This document shows positions 37,029 through 45,102 of a stretch of DNA of 64,000 bases, piece by piece (positions within the stretch are counted from its first letter, which is position 1; each line of letters opens with the position of its first letter). A program made the translations under genes and the position numbers. Under the pieces are notes generated by a model. It saw only the letters and a list, made by a program, of their open reading frames with translations. It was not told the DNA's origin and made no database searches. Origin of the DNA: Myroides sp. WP-1. GTDB lineage: Bacteria; Bacteroidota; Bacteroidia; Flavobacteriales; Flavobacteriaceae. Where the stretch lies: NCBI RefSeq assembly GCF_014145635.1, contig NZ_JACHTC010000014.1:1-64000 (forward strand), read 5' to 3'.

Positions 37029-38660
37029 TTATTTTTCGATATCGCGTAAGCTTTCCATCTTTTTATGTGCTAAGAAACCTTTGATATCTTCGAAGTGTTC
37101 TTTGACGCGTTTATTTCCAAATTCGAATACTTTTTCTGCTAATCCATCTAAGAAATCACGATCGTGAGAAACGAGGATTACCGTTCCTTCAAAATCTTTC
37201 AAAGCAGCTTTGATGATATCCTTCGTTTTCATGTCTAAGTGGTTCGTCGGCTCATCGAGAATAAGTAAGTTATAGGGTTCTAACAACAATTTCACCATAG
37301 CTAATCTTGTTTTTTCACCTCCTGAAAGCACTTTTACTTTCTTTTGAATATCATCTCCAGAAAACATAAATGCTCCTAATATATTTTTGATTTGCGTACG
37401 GATATCCCCTTCTGCAATGCGGTCTACAGTTTCAAAAATCGTTAAATCTCCATCCAACAAAGACGCTTGATTTTGGGCAAAATATCCCACTTGGATATTG
37501 TGTCCTAGCTCAATTGATCCTGTATAGTCAATCTCTTTCATTATCGCTTTGATCATCGTAGACTTACCTTCACCATTCTTTCCAACGAAGGCTACTTTTT
37601 GTCCGCGCTCCACAACCATATTAGCGTCTTTGAATACGACGTGTTCACCATAGGTTTTACCCATTTCAGTAACAGTAACTGGATATTGTCCCGAACGCGG
37701 TGCTGGTGGAAACTTCAAGCGAAGTGCTGAATTATCAACCTCATCCACTTGAATAATATCTAGTTTCTCCAACATTTTTACACGTGATTGCACTTGTAAC
37801 GTTTTTGAATACGTTCCTTTAAAACGCTCAATAAATTCTGTTGTTTCAGCAATCATCTTTTGTTGTTCTTCGTAGGCTTTCAACTGATGTGCACGACGAT
37901 CTTGACGCAATACTAAATAATCGGAGTATTTCGCTTTGTAATCGTAGATTTTCCCCATCGTTACCTCAATCGTTCTGTTGGTAATATTATCGACAAATGC
38001 ACGGTCATGGGAAATCACCATTACCGCTTTGGCTTGTGTCAACAAGAACTCTTCTAACCACTGAATACTTTCAATATCCATGTGGTTGGTCGGCTCATCG
38101 AGTAAAATTAAATCAGGTTTTTGCAAAAGGATTTTCGCCAATTCGATACGCATTCTCCATCCCCCACTAAATTCAGATGTTGGACGAGTGAAATCTTCGC
38201 GCAAGAATCCCAATCCCTTCAACACTTTTTCTACTTCAGCTTCGTAGTTTACTTCTTCGATCGAATAAAACTTCTCGCTGAGTTCAGACACGCGTTCGAT
38301 TAACTTCATATACGCGTCACTTTCGTAATCGGTGCGCACTGTTAGCTCCTCATTAATTTGCTCAATCTCATTTTTCATAGAAAAGATTTGAGCAAACGCT
38401 TTTGATGTTTCTTCAAAAACAGTACAATCATCAGCAGTTAACAAATGCTGAGGCAAATAGGCAATCACGGCTTCTTTTGGCGCCGCAACAGAACCTAAAG
38501 AAGGTTTGTTTACTCCTGCTACGATTTTAAGCAACGTAGATTTACCTGCACCGTTTTTTCCCATTAAGGCAATCTTGTCATTTTCATTAATGGAGAAACT
38601 CACGCCACTAAAAAGTGTTGTACTACCAAATTGGACAGCAACATCATTAACTGTTATCAT
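37029..38660 (-). CDS. ABC-F family ATPase (YbiT/EttA-like)
   Basis: 543-residue cytoplasmic ABC-F protein with two ABC domains and no membrane segment. First domain: GKNGAGKSTLLKI, FSGGWRMRIELAK; second: GKNGEGKSTMIKA, LSGGEKTRLAMVK; the linker between (residues 240-320) is the helical arm placed in the ribosome E site in this family. Likely a translation factor or ribosome-protection protein. A TATATTTG -7 element lies at 38685-38692 on the minus strand. It lacks the C-terminal coiled coil of Uup. Confidence 0.92.
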   Translation of the reverse strand: MITVNDVAVQFGSTTLFSGVSFSINENDKIALMGKNGAGKSTLLKIVAGVNKPSLGSVAAPKEAVIAYLPQHLLTADDCTVFEETSKAFAQIFSMKNEIEQINEELTVRTDYESDAYMKLIERVSELSEKFYSIEEVNYEAEVEKVLKGLGFLREDFTRPTSEFSGGWRMRIELAKILLQKPDLILLDEPTNHMDIESIQWLEEFLLTQAKAVMVISHDRAFVDNITNRTIEVTMGKIYDYKAKYSDYLVLRQDRRAHQLKAYEEQQKMIAETTEFIERFKGTYSKTLQVQSRVKMLEKLDIIQVDEVDNSALRLKFPPAPRSGQYPVTVTEMGKTYGEHVVFKDANMVVERGQKVAFVGKNGEGKSTMIKAIMKEIDYTGSIELGHNIQVGYFAQNQASLLDGDLTIFETVDRIAEGDIRTQIKNILGAFMFSGDDIQKKVKVLSGGEKTRLAMVKLLLEPYNLLILDEPTNHLDMKTKDIIKAALKDFEGTVILVSHDRDFLDGLAEKVFEFGNKRVKEHFEDIKGFLAHKKMESLRDIEK

Positions 38661-38803
38661 ATTGTAATTTTATTAAAACAGGTGCAAATATAGTATTTGT
38701 TTGTTTTGAATGGGGATTTTTTATGGAGAGATAAAGTTCAAAAAAACAAAACGTGTGACGATCTCTTTTTATACCTTAATATATAGAGGAAAAAAAATCT
38801 TAT

Positions 38804-40186
38804 TTATCTTTCTCTTTCTCTTTTTTTGTAGCCCATAAAAAACACAAGTCCCGTCATCAGCAAGAGGAAAACCATAATTACAGTAGCGTTTAAATGTCCT
38901 TGTTCACTACTAAAATATGCTTGACCTACAAGACTTACTCCCAATGCAATGCTCAGCTGTTGTAAGGTGAGATATAAACTAGACCCTGCACTAGTCAGAG
39001 CGGTAGGCAAAGCACTTAAAGCATAGGTAAACATGGCGGGTAAAACAATACCGCATCCTAATCCATATTCAAACAGCAGAATAGCTGTTGTTTCAAATTT
39101 GATATCTCCTTGGTACAATAACACATAGTGTAATAGTAATCCAATCACCATAAGCAACAGTCCAAAAATCATAAAACGCTCCTGATAACGAGATAAAAAT
39201 TTCAAAGACATAAAAGAGGCTATTACATAGCCTACTCCTTGAAAGGCGAATAAAACTCCAGTTTGTGTAGCAGTGTAATGTAATTTCAACTGAAAATGAT
39301 TGGCATAGACGAAGAAATAAGAGTCCTGAACCAAAGAGTAAAACACAAGTGCTACTAGAGCAACAGCGAAAATCTTATAAGTAAACGGTTCAAAATCGAG
39401 TAGTGTTTCCTCTTCTTTTTTGTATTTTCTAAACTGAAAAACTAAAAACAGAACAATTCCAATCATAGCACTTGTCAATGATAAAAACAAAATGGGGGTC
39501 CATCCGTGATCTGCACCTGTTACTAAGCTATACATCAGTACAACCAAAAAGAGAATGAGTATCAGTTGAGAGAAAAATTGAATTTTCATCTCTCTCTTGC
39601 GTTCTACCTCTACTAACAAATTCCAAGATAGTATGCCAACGACTAAGACGATGGGAACATTAATTAGAAAGATAAGTCTCCATGCACCAAAAGTAAAATC
39701 TAGATCAGGGAGCACACCACCTAGTATCTGCCCTAATACGGAAGATATTCCCGCTATCGCACCATAAATAGCATACGCTTGACGTCTTTCCTTTTCATTG
39801 GTGTAAATGTGAGATAAAAGTGTAACTCCTTGCGGAATCATAAAAGCCCCACTAATTCCTTGAAACAAGCGATAAATAGTTAACGCATGTACATCAGAAG
39901 CTACTCCACACAACAGAGAAAATAATCCAAAACTAAACATAGAGAGCACAAATATTTTTTTATGTCCATATTTCATTCCCATTTTAGCTGAAGTGATGAG
40001 GAAAGCACCATAGCCTATAACATAATAAATAATAACAAGTTGTATATCTGCTACACTTGCTTGCAGAGCCGTTCTAATTTTAGGGATTGCTACGTTGACA
40101 ATAAACAAGTCTAACACAGACAAGAAAATAGACATCGAAATGAGAAACAGCATAATTCTCTTTTTATTCCTAGTTGTATTTTTCAT
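38804..40186 (-). CDS. MFS transporter, DHA2 (14-helix) drug exporter type
   Basis: 460 residues with about 14 membrane helices. The opening SIFLSVLDLFIVNVAIPKIRTALQAS and GVTLLSHIYTNEKERRQAYAIYGAIAGISSVLGQILGGVLPD match the EmrB/QacA class. Divergent from an HxlR-type regulator gene, with a palindrome between; it is probably controlled by that regulator. The substrate is unknown. Confidence 0.88.
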   Translation of the reverse strand: MKNTTRNKKRIMLFLISMSIFLSVLDLFIVNVAIPKIRTALQASVADIQLVIIYYVIGYGAFLITSAKMGMKYGHKKIFVLSMFSFGLFSLLCGVASDVHALTIYRLFQGISGAFMIPQGVTLLSHIYTNEKERRQAYAIYGAIAGISSVLGQILGGVLPDLDFTFGAWRLIFLINVPIVLVVGILSWNLLVEVERKREMKIQFFSQLILILFLVVLMYSLVTGADHGWTPILFLSLTSAMIGIVLFLVFQFRKYKKEEETLLDFEPFTYKIFAVALVALVFYSLVQDSYFFVYANHFQLKLHYTATQTGVLFAFQGVGYVIASFMSLKFLSRYQERFMIFGLLLMVIGLLLHYVLLYQGDIKFETTAILLFEYGLGCGIVLPAMFTYALSALPTALTSAGSSLYLTLQQLSIALGVSLVGQAYFSSEQGHLNATVIMVFLLLMTGLVFFMGYKKRERER

Positions 40187-40210
40187 TTTTTACATCCTAT
40201 ATTTTATAAT

Positions 40211-40250
40211 TATCTTTACAAAAGTGAATAATAGCTTGCTTGCAATCAAG
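40211..40250. promoter_or_regulatory. divergent promoter region with candidate HxlR operator
   Basis: CTTGCTTGCAATCAAG at 40235-40250 is a palindrome with one mismatched pair out of eight. On the minus strand it lies between TTG (40248-40250 region) and a CACTTTTG -7-like element 20 bp further toward the exporter gene; on the plus strand it lies just past TATCTTTA (40211-40218), the likely -7 of the regulator gene. A bound regulator would cover both promoters. Role is inference. Confidence 0.45.
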
Positions 40251-40273
40251 TAGGTGAAAAATCTAGACTAAGT

Positions 40274-40633
40274 ATGAAAAACAGTACTAATGGTGGAAAT
40301 GAGTGTACTACAGTAGAAAATAAATTGATTTATTTTGAAGATACCTGTTTGGCACAACACGCCTTAAAGACAATTACAGGAAAATGGAAGATTTCAATCA
40401 TCAAAATCATTGCCTCAAATTGTCCGAAGCGTTTTGGTATGCTAAAGAGAGATTTAGATCATATTGCACAAGGAACACTTACGACTGTTTTACGTGAGTT
40501 AGAAAATGACGGTTTAGTAGAAAGAGAGGTTTTTGCTGAAGTTCCCCCTCGCGTGGAATACAAACTCACGGATAAGGGAATCAAATTGCTCCCTATTTTA
40601 GTAGATCTAGAGCAATGGTATAAGAATGAATAA
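40274..40633 (+). CDS. HxlR family winged-helix transcriptional regulator
   Basis: 119 residues. Core HxlR pattern ITGKWKISIIKIIASNCPKRFGMLKRDL, then TLTTVLRELENDGLVEREVFAEVPPRVEYKLTDKG, as in HxlR/YodB proteins; one Cys (DTCLAQHAL) sits just before the DNA-binding domain, the place of the redox-sensing Cys in YodB-like members, and another at SNCPKR. Divergent from the DHA2 exporter, so probably its local regulator. Confidence 0.92.
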   Translation: MKNSTNGGNECTTVENKLIYFEDTCLAQHALKTITGKWKISIIKIIASNCPKRFGMLKRDLDHIAQGTLTTVLRELENDGLVEREVFAEVPPRVEYKLTDKGIKLLPILVDLEQWYKNE

Positions 40634-40641
40634 GTACGATA

Positions 40642-40674
40642 CAAAAAAAGCCCACTCCTACGTGGGCTTTTTCC
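40642..40674. terminator. bidirectional terminator of hxlR-type gene and trpB
   Basis: AAAAAAAGCCCAC-TCCTAC-GTGGGCTTTTT between convergent genes; it closes the trpB transcript, so no trpA follows. Confidence 0.9.
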
Positions 40675-40682
40675 TGAAAAAA

Positions 40683-41864
40683 CTACAACTGAAAGTAGTT
40701 GGCATAATTTTGTAAATCTTTATCCCCCCTACCGGAAAGATTTACGACTACAATATCAGTTGGCAAAAATGTTTTATGTTGTAACGCAGCGAGTGCGTGA
40801 GAACTTTCAATAGCGGGAATGATCCCTTCTAGTTTGCACAGATTAAGACCTGCTTCCATTGCTTCGGAGTCTTTAATAGCAAAAAACTCTGCACGATCTT
40901 CTTGTTTCATTAGTGCGAATAATGGTCCAAAACCAGGATAGTCTAATCCGGCAGAAATCGAATAAGCTTCTAATGGTTCACCTGCTTCATCTTGCATGAA
41001 CAGCGTTTTACTCCCGTGCAATACGCCTGGTTTCCCGATAAAAGAAGTGGCAGCAGTCTGATTGCTATCTACTCCTAGCCCTCCTCCTTCAGCAACGATA
41101 AGCTTTACACTTTCTTCTTCTAAAAACTCGTAAAAAGCCCCAGTTGCATTACTTCCTCCGCCAACACTAGCAATGACATAATTGGGTTTATCAACCCCTT
41201 CCTTTTCCAACAACTGTTTTTTTATTTCTTTGGATATCACCGATTGAAAGCGTCCCACCATATCGGGATACGGATGTGGTCCTACAACAGATCCAATTAA
41301 GTAGTAGGTGTCTTCTGGGTTTTCAATCCAGTAGAGCAACGCTTCATCAACGGCTTCTTTTAAGGTTTGCGTACCCGTTTTGGCAGCGCGAACCTCAGCC
41401 CCCAACATCTTCATGCGAGCCACGTTTGGTGCTTGACGTTCAATATCAGTAGCTCCCATAAAAACAACACATTCCATTCCTGCTAAAGCACAAACTGTTG
41501 CGGTAGCAACGCCGTGTTGTCCTGCTCCTGTTTCGGCAATAATCTTTTTTTTACCTAAGCGCTTAGCTACTAATACTTGTCCGATGGTATTGTTTATTTT
41601 ATGCGCACCTGTATGGCATAAATCCTCGCGTTTTAAATACACTTTGGTCTTGTACAAGGCGGATAGTCGCTCTGCAAAATACAGAGGCGTAGGTCGACCT
41701 ACATAATCAGCTAATAGCTTTTGATACTCCTCTTGAAAAGTTGGTTCTTCCATTATTTCCAAATACATCGCTTGGAGTTGAGCTACAATAGGCTGTAAGG
41801 TTGAAGGAATAAAGGCTCCTCCGAAATCGCCATAAAATCCGGCTTGGTTTACTTGATACTTCAT
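40683..41864 (-). CDS. trpB: tryptophan synthase beta chain, stand-alone
   Basis: Condenses indole with serine to tryptophan using PLP. 393 residues from ATG 41864 (MKYQVNQAGFYGDFGGAFIP); ATGs at 41885/41888 are alternatives. PLP lysine K89 in HTGAHKINN, catalytic Glu in AETGAGQHG, phosphate loop GGGSNA, and VNLSGRGDKDL at the end: the ordinary TrpB1 type. No other trp gene is near, and a terminator follows directly. Upstream is a leader peptide with three Trp codons and a terminator, so expression is very probably attenuated by tryptophan supply. Confidence 0.95.
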   Translation of the reverse strand: MKYQVNQAGFYGDFGGAFIPSTLQPIVAQLQAMYLEIMEEPTFQEEYQKLLADYVGRPTPLYFAERLSALYKTKVYLKREDLCHTGAHKINNTIGQVLVAKRLGKKKIIAETGAGQHGVATATVCALAGMECVVFMGATDIERQAPNVARMKMLGAEVRAAKTGTQTLKEAVDEALLYWIENPEDTYYLIGSVVGPHPYPDMVGRFQSVISKEIKKQLLEKEGVDKPNYVIASVGGGSNATGAFYEFLEEESVKLIVAEGGGLGVDSNQTAATSFIGKPGVLHGSKTLFMQDEAGEPLEAYSISAGLDYPGFGPLFALMKQEDRAEFFAIKDSEAMEAGLNLCKLEGIIPAIESSHALAALQHKTFLPTDIVVVNLSGRGDKDLQNYANYFQL

Positions 41865-41909
41865 ATTAGTTTGTTTTAGATTCATCATTACGTTGAAATT
41901 TTTAGGCAC

Positions 41910-41942
41910 AAAAAAAGGGCTTGTCGTGATGACAAGCCCTTA
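41910..41942 (-). terminator. attenuator terminator of trpB leader
   Basis: On the minus strand AAGGGCTTGTC-ATCAC-GACAAGCCCTT then seven T's, located after the leader peptide and before trpB. Its loop and 3' arm (TCACGAC, 41923-41929) are complementary over 7 bases to GTCGTGA in the leader (42009-42015), which gives an alternative antiterminator pairing. Confidence 0.9.
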
Positions 41943-41970
41943 GATGTGTAGGAATAATATACTCGTTCCG

Positions 41971-42066
41971 TTATATTTTTACTTCATACATACCAATAGC
42001 AGGACAGCTCACGACGTCTTGACGTAAGTTGTTCCACCACCAATTGTTTGCATGTATAAAATTCAT
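41971..42066 (-). CDS. trp leader peptide with three consecutive Trp codons
   Basis: 31-residue open frame beginning MNFIHANNWWWNNLRQDV and ending MYEVKI. Trp codons 9-11 lie at 42034-42042. Directly after them ACGTC-AA-GACGT (42014-42025) forms a hairpin whose second half overlaps the antiterminator segment. A ribosome waiting at the Trp codons would cover the first half and free the second to pair with the terminator; a ribosome that moves on lets the hairpin form and the terminator stop transcription. Start ATG 42066 lies about 14 nt after the predicted transcription start. The mechanism is inferred from pairing; the arrangement matches classic trp attenuation. Confidence 0.85.
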   Translation of the reverse strand: MNFIHANNWWWNNLRQDVVSCPAIGMYEVKI

Positions 42067-42086
42067 TTTTCTTTGTTTTGAAGGTG

Positions 42087-42117
42087 TAAAGGTAGAGATT
42101 ATTTTTTATCTACCAAA
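42087..42117 (-). promoter_or_regulatory. promoter of the trp leader/trpB transcript
   Basis: Minus strand TTTG (42114-42117), exactly 19 bp, TACCTTTA (42087-42094; one mismatch to TAnnTTTG), 20 bp before the leader ATG. Confidence 0.7.
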
Positions 42118-42146
42118 TAAAATGAGAAATCATTAAAATTTAAACG

Positions 42147-42179
42147 CCTTTTGTTCCTTCGTCACGTATCAGGTTCACG
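42147..42179 (-). other. possible decayed TPP-riboswitch half
   Basis: On the minus strand GTGAACCTGATAC (42166-42178) is followed closely by CGAAGGAAC (42153-42161). Both blocks resemble the 3' half of TPP riboswitches, but the stem between them is collapsed and the 5' half with its CTGAGA block is absent. No thiamine gene follows. If real it is a remnant, not a working switch. Confidence 0.25.
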
Positions 42180-42189
42180 AAAAAAAAAT

Positions 42190-42224
42190 AAAAAAAGGCT
42201 GTCTACATGTAGACAGCCTTTTAT
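42190..42224 (-). terminator. terminator of the lysozyme-like gene
   Basis: AAAAGGCTGTCTA-[CATG]-TAGACAGCCTTTT with long T run on the minus strand. Confidence 0.9.
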
Positions 42225-42228
42225 GCTT

Positions 42229-42876
42229 TTACAGCATGACTAATGCATTTTTTTCTGGATCAATTTCTGAAACATCATACCCACTAAATTTCTTTAAGTA
42301 AGTTTTGATTGAAGTTCCGTATCCATCGCTAAATGAATTAGCGCCATTACTTCTTAAATACTTTCTCACAGATCCTGCACCACCTAGGTGAGCAGCGGCT
42401 AATATTCCCGACTCCGTGATTCTGATCCCATCAATTCTTCTTCCTTCAAACGCTTTGATCTCGTTTCTCAGAATCCATTTGTTTTTTGCAATTAAAGCAT
42501 CAAATGCTTTTTCTTGTAATTGCGGATCATTTAAAAACTCTTCAGAATCAAAAATTCCTATTGATCTTAGAGCTAACCTTCCAAATTGGTACTTACCGAT
42601 GTAACCAAAAGAGTTAACAATTCGATACAAGCCATTAGATTCCCTTGCACCTAGGGCTTGTTTAAACCCAATATAGGTTTTCCCTGTAAATGGTATTACT
42701 GCAGCTTCTTCTGTTTTCACTTCCTTGACATTCTTGTCTGGAAAATGGTAAGAAAGCTCTTCTGTTGGGACGATTTTATACTGTTCTAAAAGTATGACTT
42801 CATACTTTTTAAAACCCGAAAAAACTCCACCTAAAAGCAGTAATAAGCCAATAAAAAAAGAACATTTTTTTCTCAT
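42229..42876 (-). CDS. predicted lysozyme-like (transglycosylase-fold) exported protein
   Basis: 215 residues. Signal or anchor segment MRKKCSFFIGLLLLLGGVFS, then a domain with ARESNGLYRIVNSFGYIGKYQFGRLALRSIG (candidate catalytic Glu79) and AAAHLGGAGSVRKYLRSNG ... DGYGTSIKTYLKKFSGY, as in goose-lysozyme/SLT-like peptidoglycan enzymes. The upstream ATG at 42918 lies too close to the -7 element at 42923-42930 to be used. It probably trims cell-wall glycan in the periplasm; the activity is inferred. Confidence 0.7.
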   Translation of the reverse strand: MRKKCSFFIGLLLLLGGVFSGFKKYEVILLEQYKIVPTEELSYHFPDKNVKEVKTEEAAVIPFTGKTYIGFKQALGARESNGLYRIVNSFGYIGKYQFGRLALRSIGIFDSEEFLNDPQLQEKAFDALIAKNKWILRNEIKAFEGRRIDGIRITESGILAAAHLGGAGSVRKYLRSNGANSFSDGYGTSIKTYLKKFSGYDVSEIDPEKNALVML

Positions 42877-42922
42877 TAAAATTAATTTCTCAAGCCCTGT
42901 CACCACTTGAAATTTCACTCCG

Positions 42923-42930
42923 CAAAGTTA
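42923..42930 (-). promoter_or_regulatory. -7 promoter element of the lysozyme-like gene
   Basis: TAACTTTG on the minus strand; the implied transcription start near 42916 supports the ATG at 42876. The spacer to 43103 is AT-rich with no other recognised feature on that strand. Confidence 0.65.
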
Positions 42931-43103
42931 CCCCCTTTTTTAAATCCGCCTATTTTTTAATCGTTAAATTACATTGCCTTAACCTTCCGTTTACAATCAA
43001 ACCCTGATTAACAAAGAGATACAAGAAAAAACTTTAACATTTAGACTCTTGTAAAAATCTTAAATTTTTGCTATATTTTATACCTTTGTTTAATTTTTTG
43101 CAT

Positions 43104-43146
43104 AAAAAAAGAGGACCTATTTTTTTTTATCGCCCTCTTTTTTGCT
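43104..43146 (-). terminator. weak terminator of the Uup-like gene
   Basis: AAAAAAGAGG and CCTCTTTTTT form short arms around a long A/T-rich loop, with T's on the minus strand. Confidence 0.5.
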
Positions 43147-43165
43147 TTTTTTAGACTCAAAACTA

Positions 43166-45022
43166 CTACTCCATTTTGGCTGATAATTCAAACCATTTTT
43201 CTTCTTTTTCTTCGAGTTCTTTTATTATTTTTTGCAACTGTTTTGCTTTGGTTTCAATTTGATCATCGGTAACCTTTCCGTCTGCAAATTCTTTTTCTAT
43301 TTGTTGCTTTTGTTCTTCTAATTTTGCCATTTCACGTTCAGTTTTTTGCAATTCCTTTTGCTCTTGAAATGTCAAACCATTTTTTACTTGATTTTCTTTC
43401 CAATTGTTCTTTTCCTTAGGCGCTTCTTCTTTTACAGGTTCAATACTGTCTTCATACGCTCTAAAATCTGAATAGTTTCCAGGGAAGTCTTCAATTTCCC
43501 CTTCTCCTCTAAACACAAACAAGTGGTCTACAATTTTATCCATAAAATAGCGGTCGTGCGATACCACAACTAAACACCCAGGATAATCCAATAAGAAGCT
43601 TTCCAATACGTTTAAGGTAACAATATCCAAATCGTTTGTTGGCTCATCGAGAATCAAGAAATTGGGGTTTTGAATCAACACGGTACACAAATACAATCGT
43701 TTCAACTCACCTCCACTTAATTTCTCTACGAAATCATGTTGTTTCTTGCGATCAAACAAGAAGCGCTCCAATAGCTGTCCTGCTGAAATTGAACGTCCTT
43801 TGGCCAAGGGGATATACTCACCAAATTCCTTAATCACATCTATTACCTTTTGTTCAGGCTTGATTGTGATCCCTCCTTGCGTATAATACCCAATTTTAAT
43901 CGTATCTCCAATCACAACTTTTCCCGTATCAGGTTTCATTGCTTGGGTTAAAATATTGAGAAATGTTGATTTACCAGATCCGTTTTTACCTATAATACCA
44001 ATGCGTTCTCCACGGTTAAACATATAGCTATAGTCGTTTAATATTACTTTACCATTGAATGATTTATTCAACTTGTGTAATTCAACTACTTTACTTCCCA
44101 TACGCTCCATGTTGATTTCGAGTTCTACTTGGTGCTCCTTTCTACGGCTATGTGCTTTTTCTTTGATTACATAAAAATCATCAATACGTGATTTCGATTT
44201 TGTTGTACGCGCTTTCGGTTGTCTGCGCATCCAAGACAACTCTTTGACAAATAGGTTTTGCGCTTTATCAATACTCGCATTTTCAGCGGCAATTCGCTCT
44301 TCTTTTTTCTCTAAATAATACGAGTAATTTCCTTTGTATTGATAGATAATTCCATTGTCTAATTCGATAATCTCATTACATACATTTTCAAGGAAAAAAC
44401 GATCGTGCGTTACCATAAACAAGGTAATATTTTCTTTGGCAAAGTAATTTTCTAGCCACTCGATCATTTCTAGATCCAAGTGGTTCGTTGGCTCGTCTAA
44501 GATTAATAAATCAGGTTTATTGATCAAGATGATAGCCAAAGCCAAACGTTTTTTCTGCCCTCCAGATAGCGTTTTTACTTTCAACTTTAGATCATCCAAT
44601 TTAAGCTTGAATAAGATCTGCTTGTATTGCGTTTCAAAATCCCACGCATTGTGGATATCCATTTGTTCAAAGGCTTTCTGATACGCTTCTTGATTATCTG
44701 GGTTTTCTAAGGCTTTTTCATACGATTCAATTACCTTTAAAATTTCATTATCCGAAGCAAATATACTTTCTTCAATGGTCAATTCATCTTGAAGGTTGGG
44801 TTCTTGAGATAAAAACTCCATGCGAATTCCTTTGCGCATCACTACTTGTCCGCTATCGGGATGATCTGCTCCTGTTAAGATTCTCAAAATCGTCGTTTTA
44901 CCCGACCCATTTTTTGCTACAAAAGCAATCTTTTGATCTTTATTAATACCAAAAGACACATTTTCAAACAGCGTATGTGCCCCAAAAGATTTCGATATAT
45001 TTTCTACTGATAAATAATTCAC
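43166..45022 (-). CDS. uup: ABC-F family ATPase, Uup-like
   Basis: 618 residues with two ABC domains (VAKNGSGKTTILRI, LSGGQKKRLALAI; GKNGSGKSTFLNI, LSGGELKRLYLCT) and a C-terminal coiled coil (LQKTEREMAKLEEQKQQIEKEF ... IIKELEEKEEKWFEL), the Uup hallmark that binds branched DNA in E. coli. The first domain has AKNG rather than GKNG in Walker A. The frame begins with GTG at 45022 (MNYLSVENISKSFG), the expected N terminus. A TATTTTTG -7 element lies at 45039-45046 on the minus strand. Predicted cytoplasmic. Confidence 0.88.
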   Translation of the reverse strand: MNYLSVENISKSFGAHTLFENVSFGINKDQKIAFVAKNGSGKTTILRILTGADHPDSGQVVMRKGIRMEFLSQEPNLQDELTIEESIFASDNEILKVIESYEKALENPDNQEAYQKAFEQMDIHNAWDFETQYKQILFKLKLDDLKLKVKTLSGGQKKRLALAIILINKPDLLILDEPTNHLDLEMIEWLENYFAKENITLFMVTHDRFFLENVCNEIIELDNGIIYQYKGNYSYYLEKKEERIAAENASIDKAQNLFVKELSWMRRQPKARTTKSKSRIDDFYVIKEKAHSRRKEHQVELEINMERMGSKVVELHKLNKSFNGKVILNDYSYMFNRGERIGIIGKNGSGKSTFLNILTQAMKPDTGKVVIGDTIKIGYYTQGGITIKPEQKVIDVIKEFGEYIPLAKGRSISAGQLLERFLFDRKKQHDFVEKLSGGELKRLYLCTVLIQNPNFLILDEPTNDLDIVTLNVLESFLLDYPGCLVVVSHDRYFMDKIVDHLFVFRGEGEIEDFPGNYSDFRAYEDSIEPVKEEAPKEKNNWKENQVKNGLTFQEQKELQKTEREMAKLEEQKQQIEKEFADGKVTDDQIETKAKQLQKIIKELEEKEEKWFELSAKME

Positions 45023-45102
45023 TTCAACAAAATTTTGACAAAAATAACCTTTTATTCTCCATTAAAAAAAAACCAACGATTTACGCGTTAACTTTCTTTT
45101 AT

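Noticed and set aside
43081..43088. Plus-strand TACCTTTG -7-like element, possible small RNA promoter
   Set aside because: No -33 box at a usable distance, and the nearest hairpin would end the transcript within about 50 nt; no gene follows on the plus strand.
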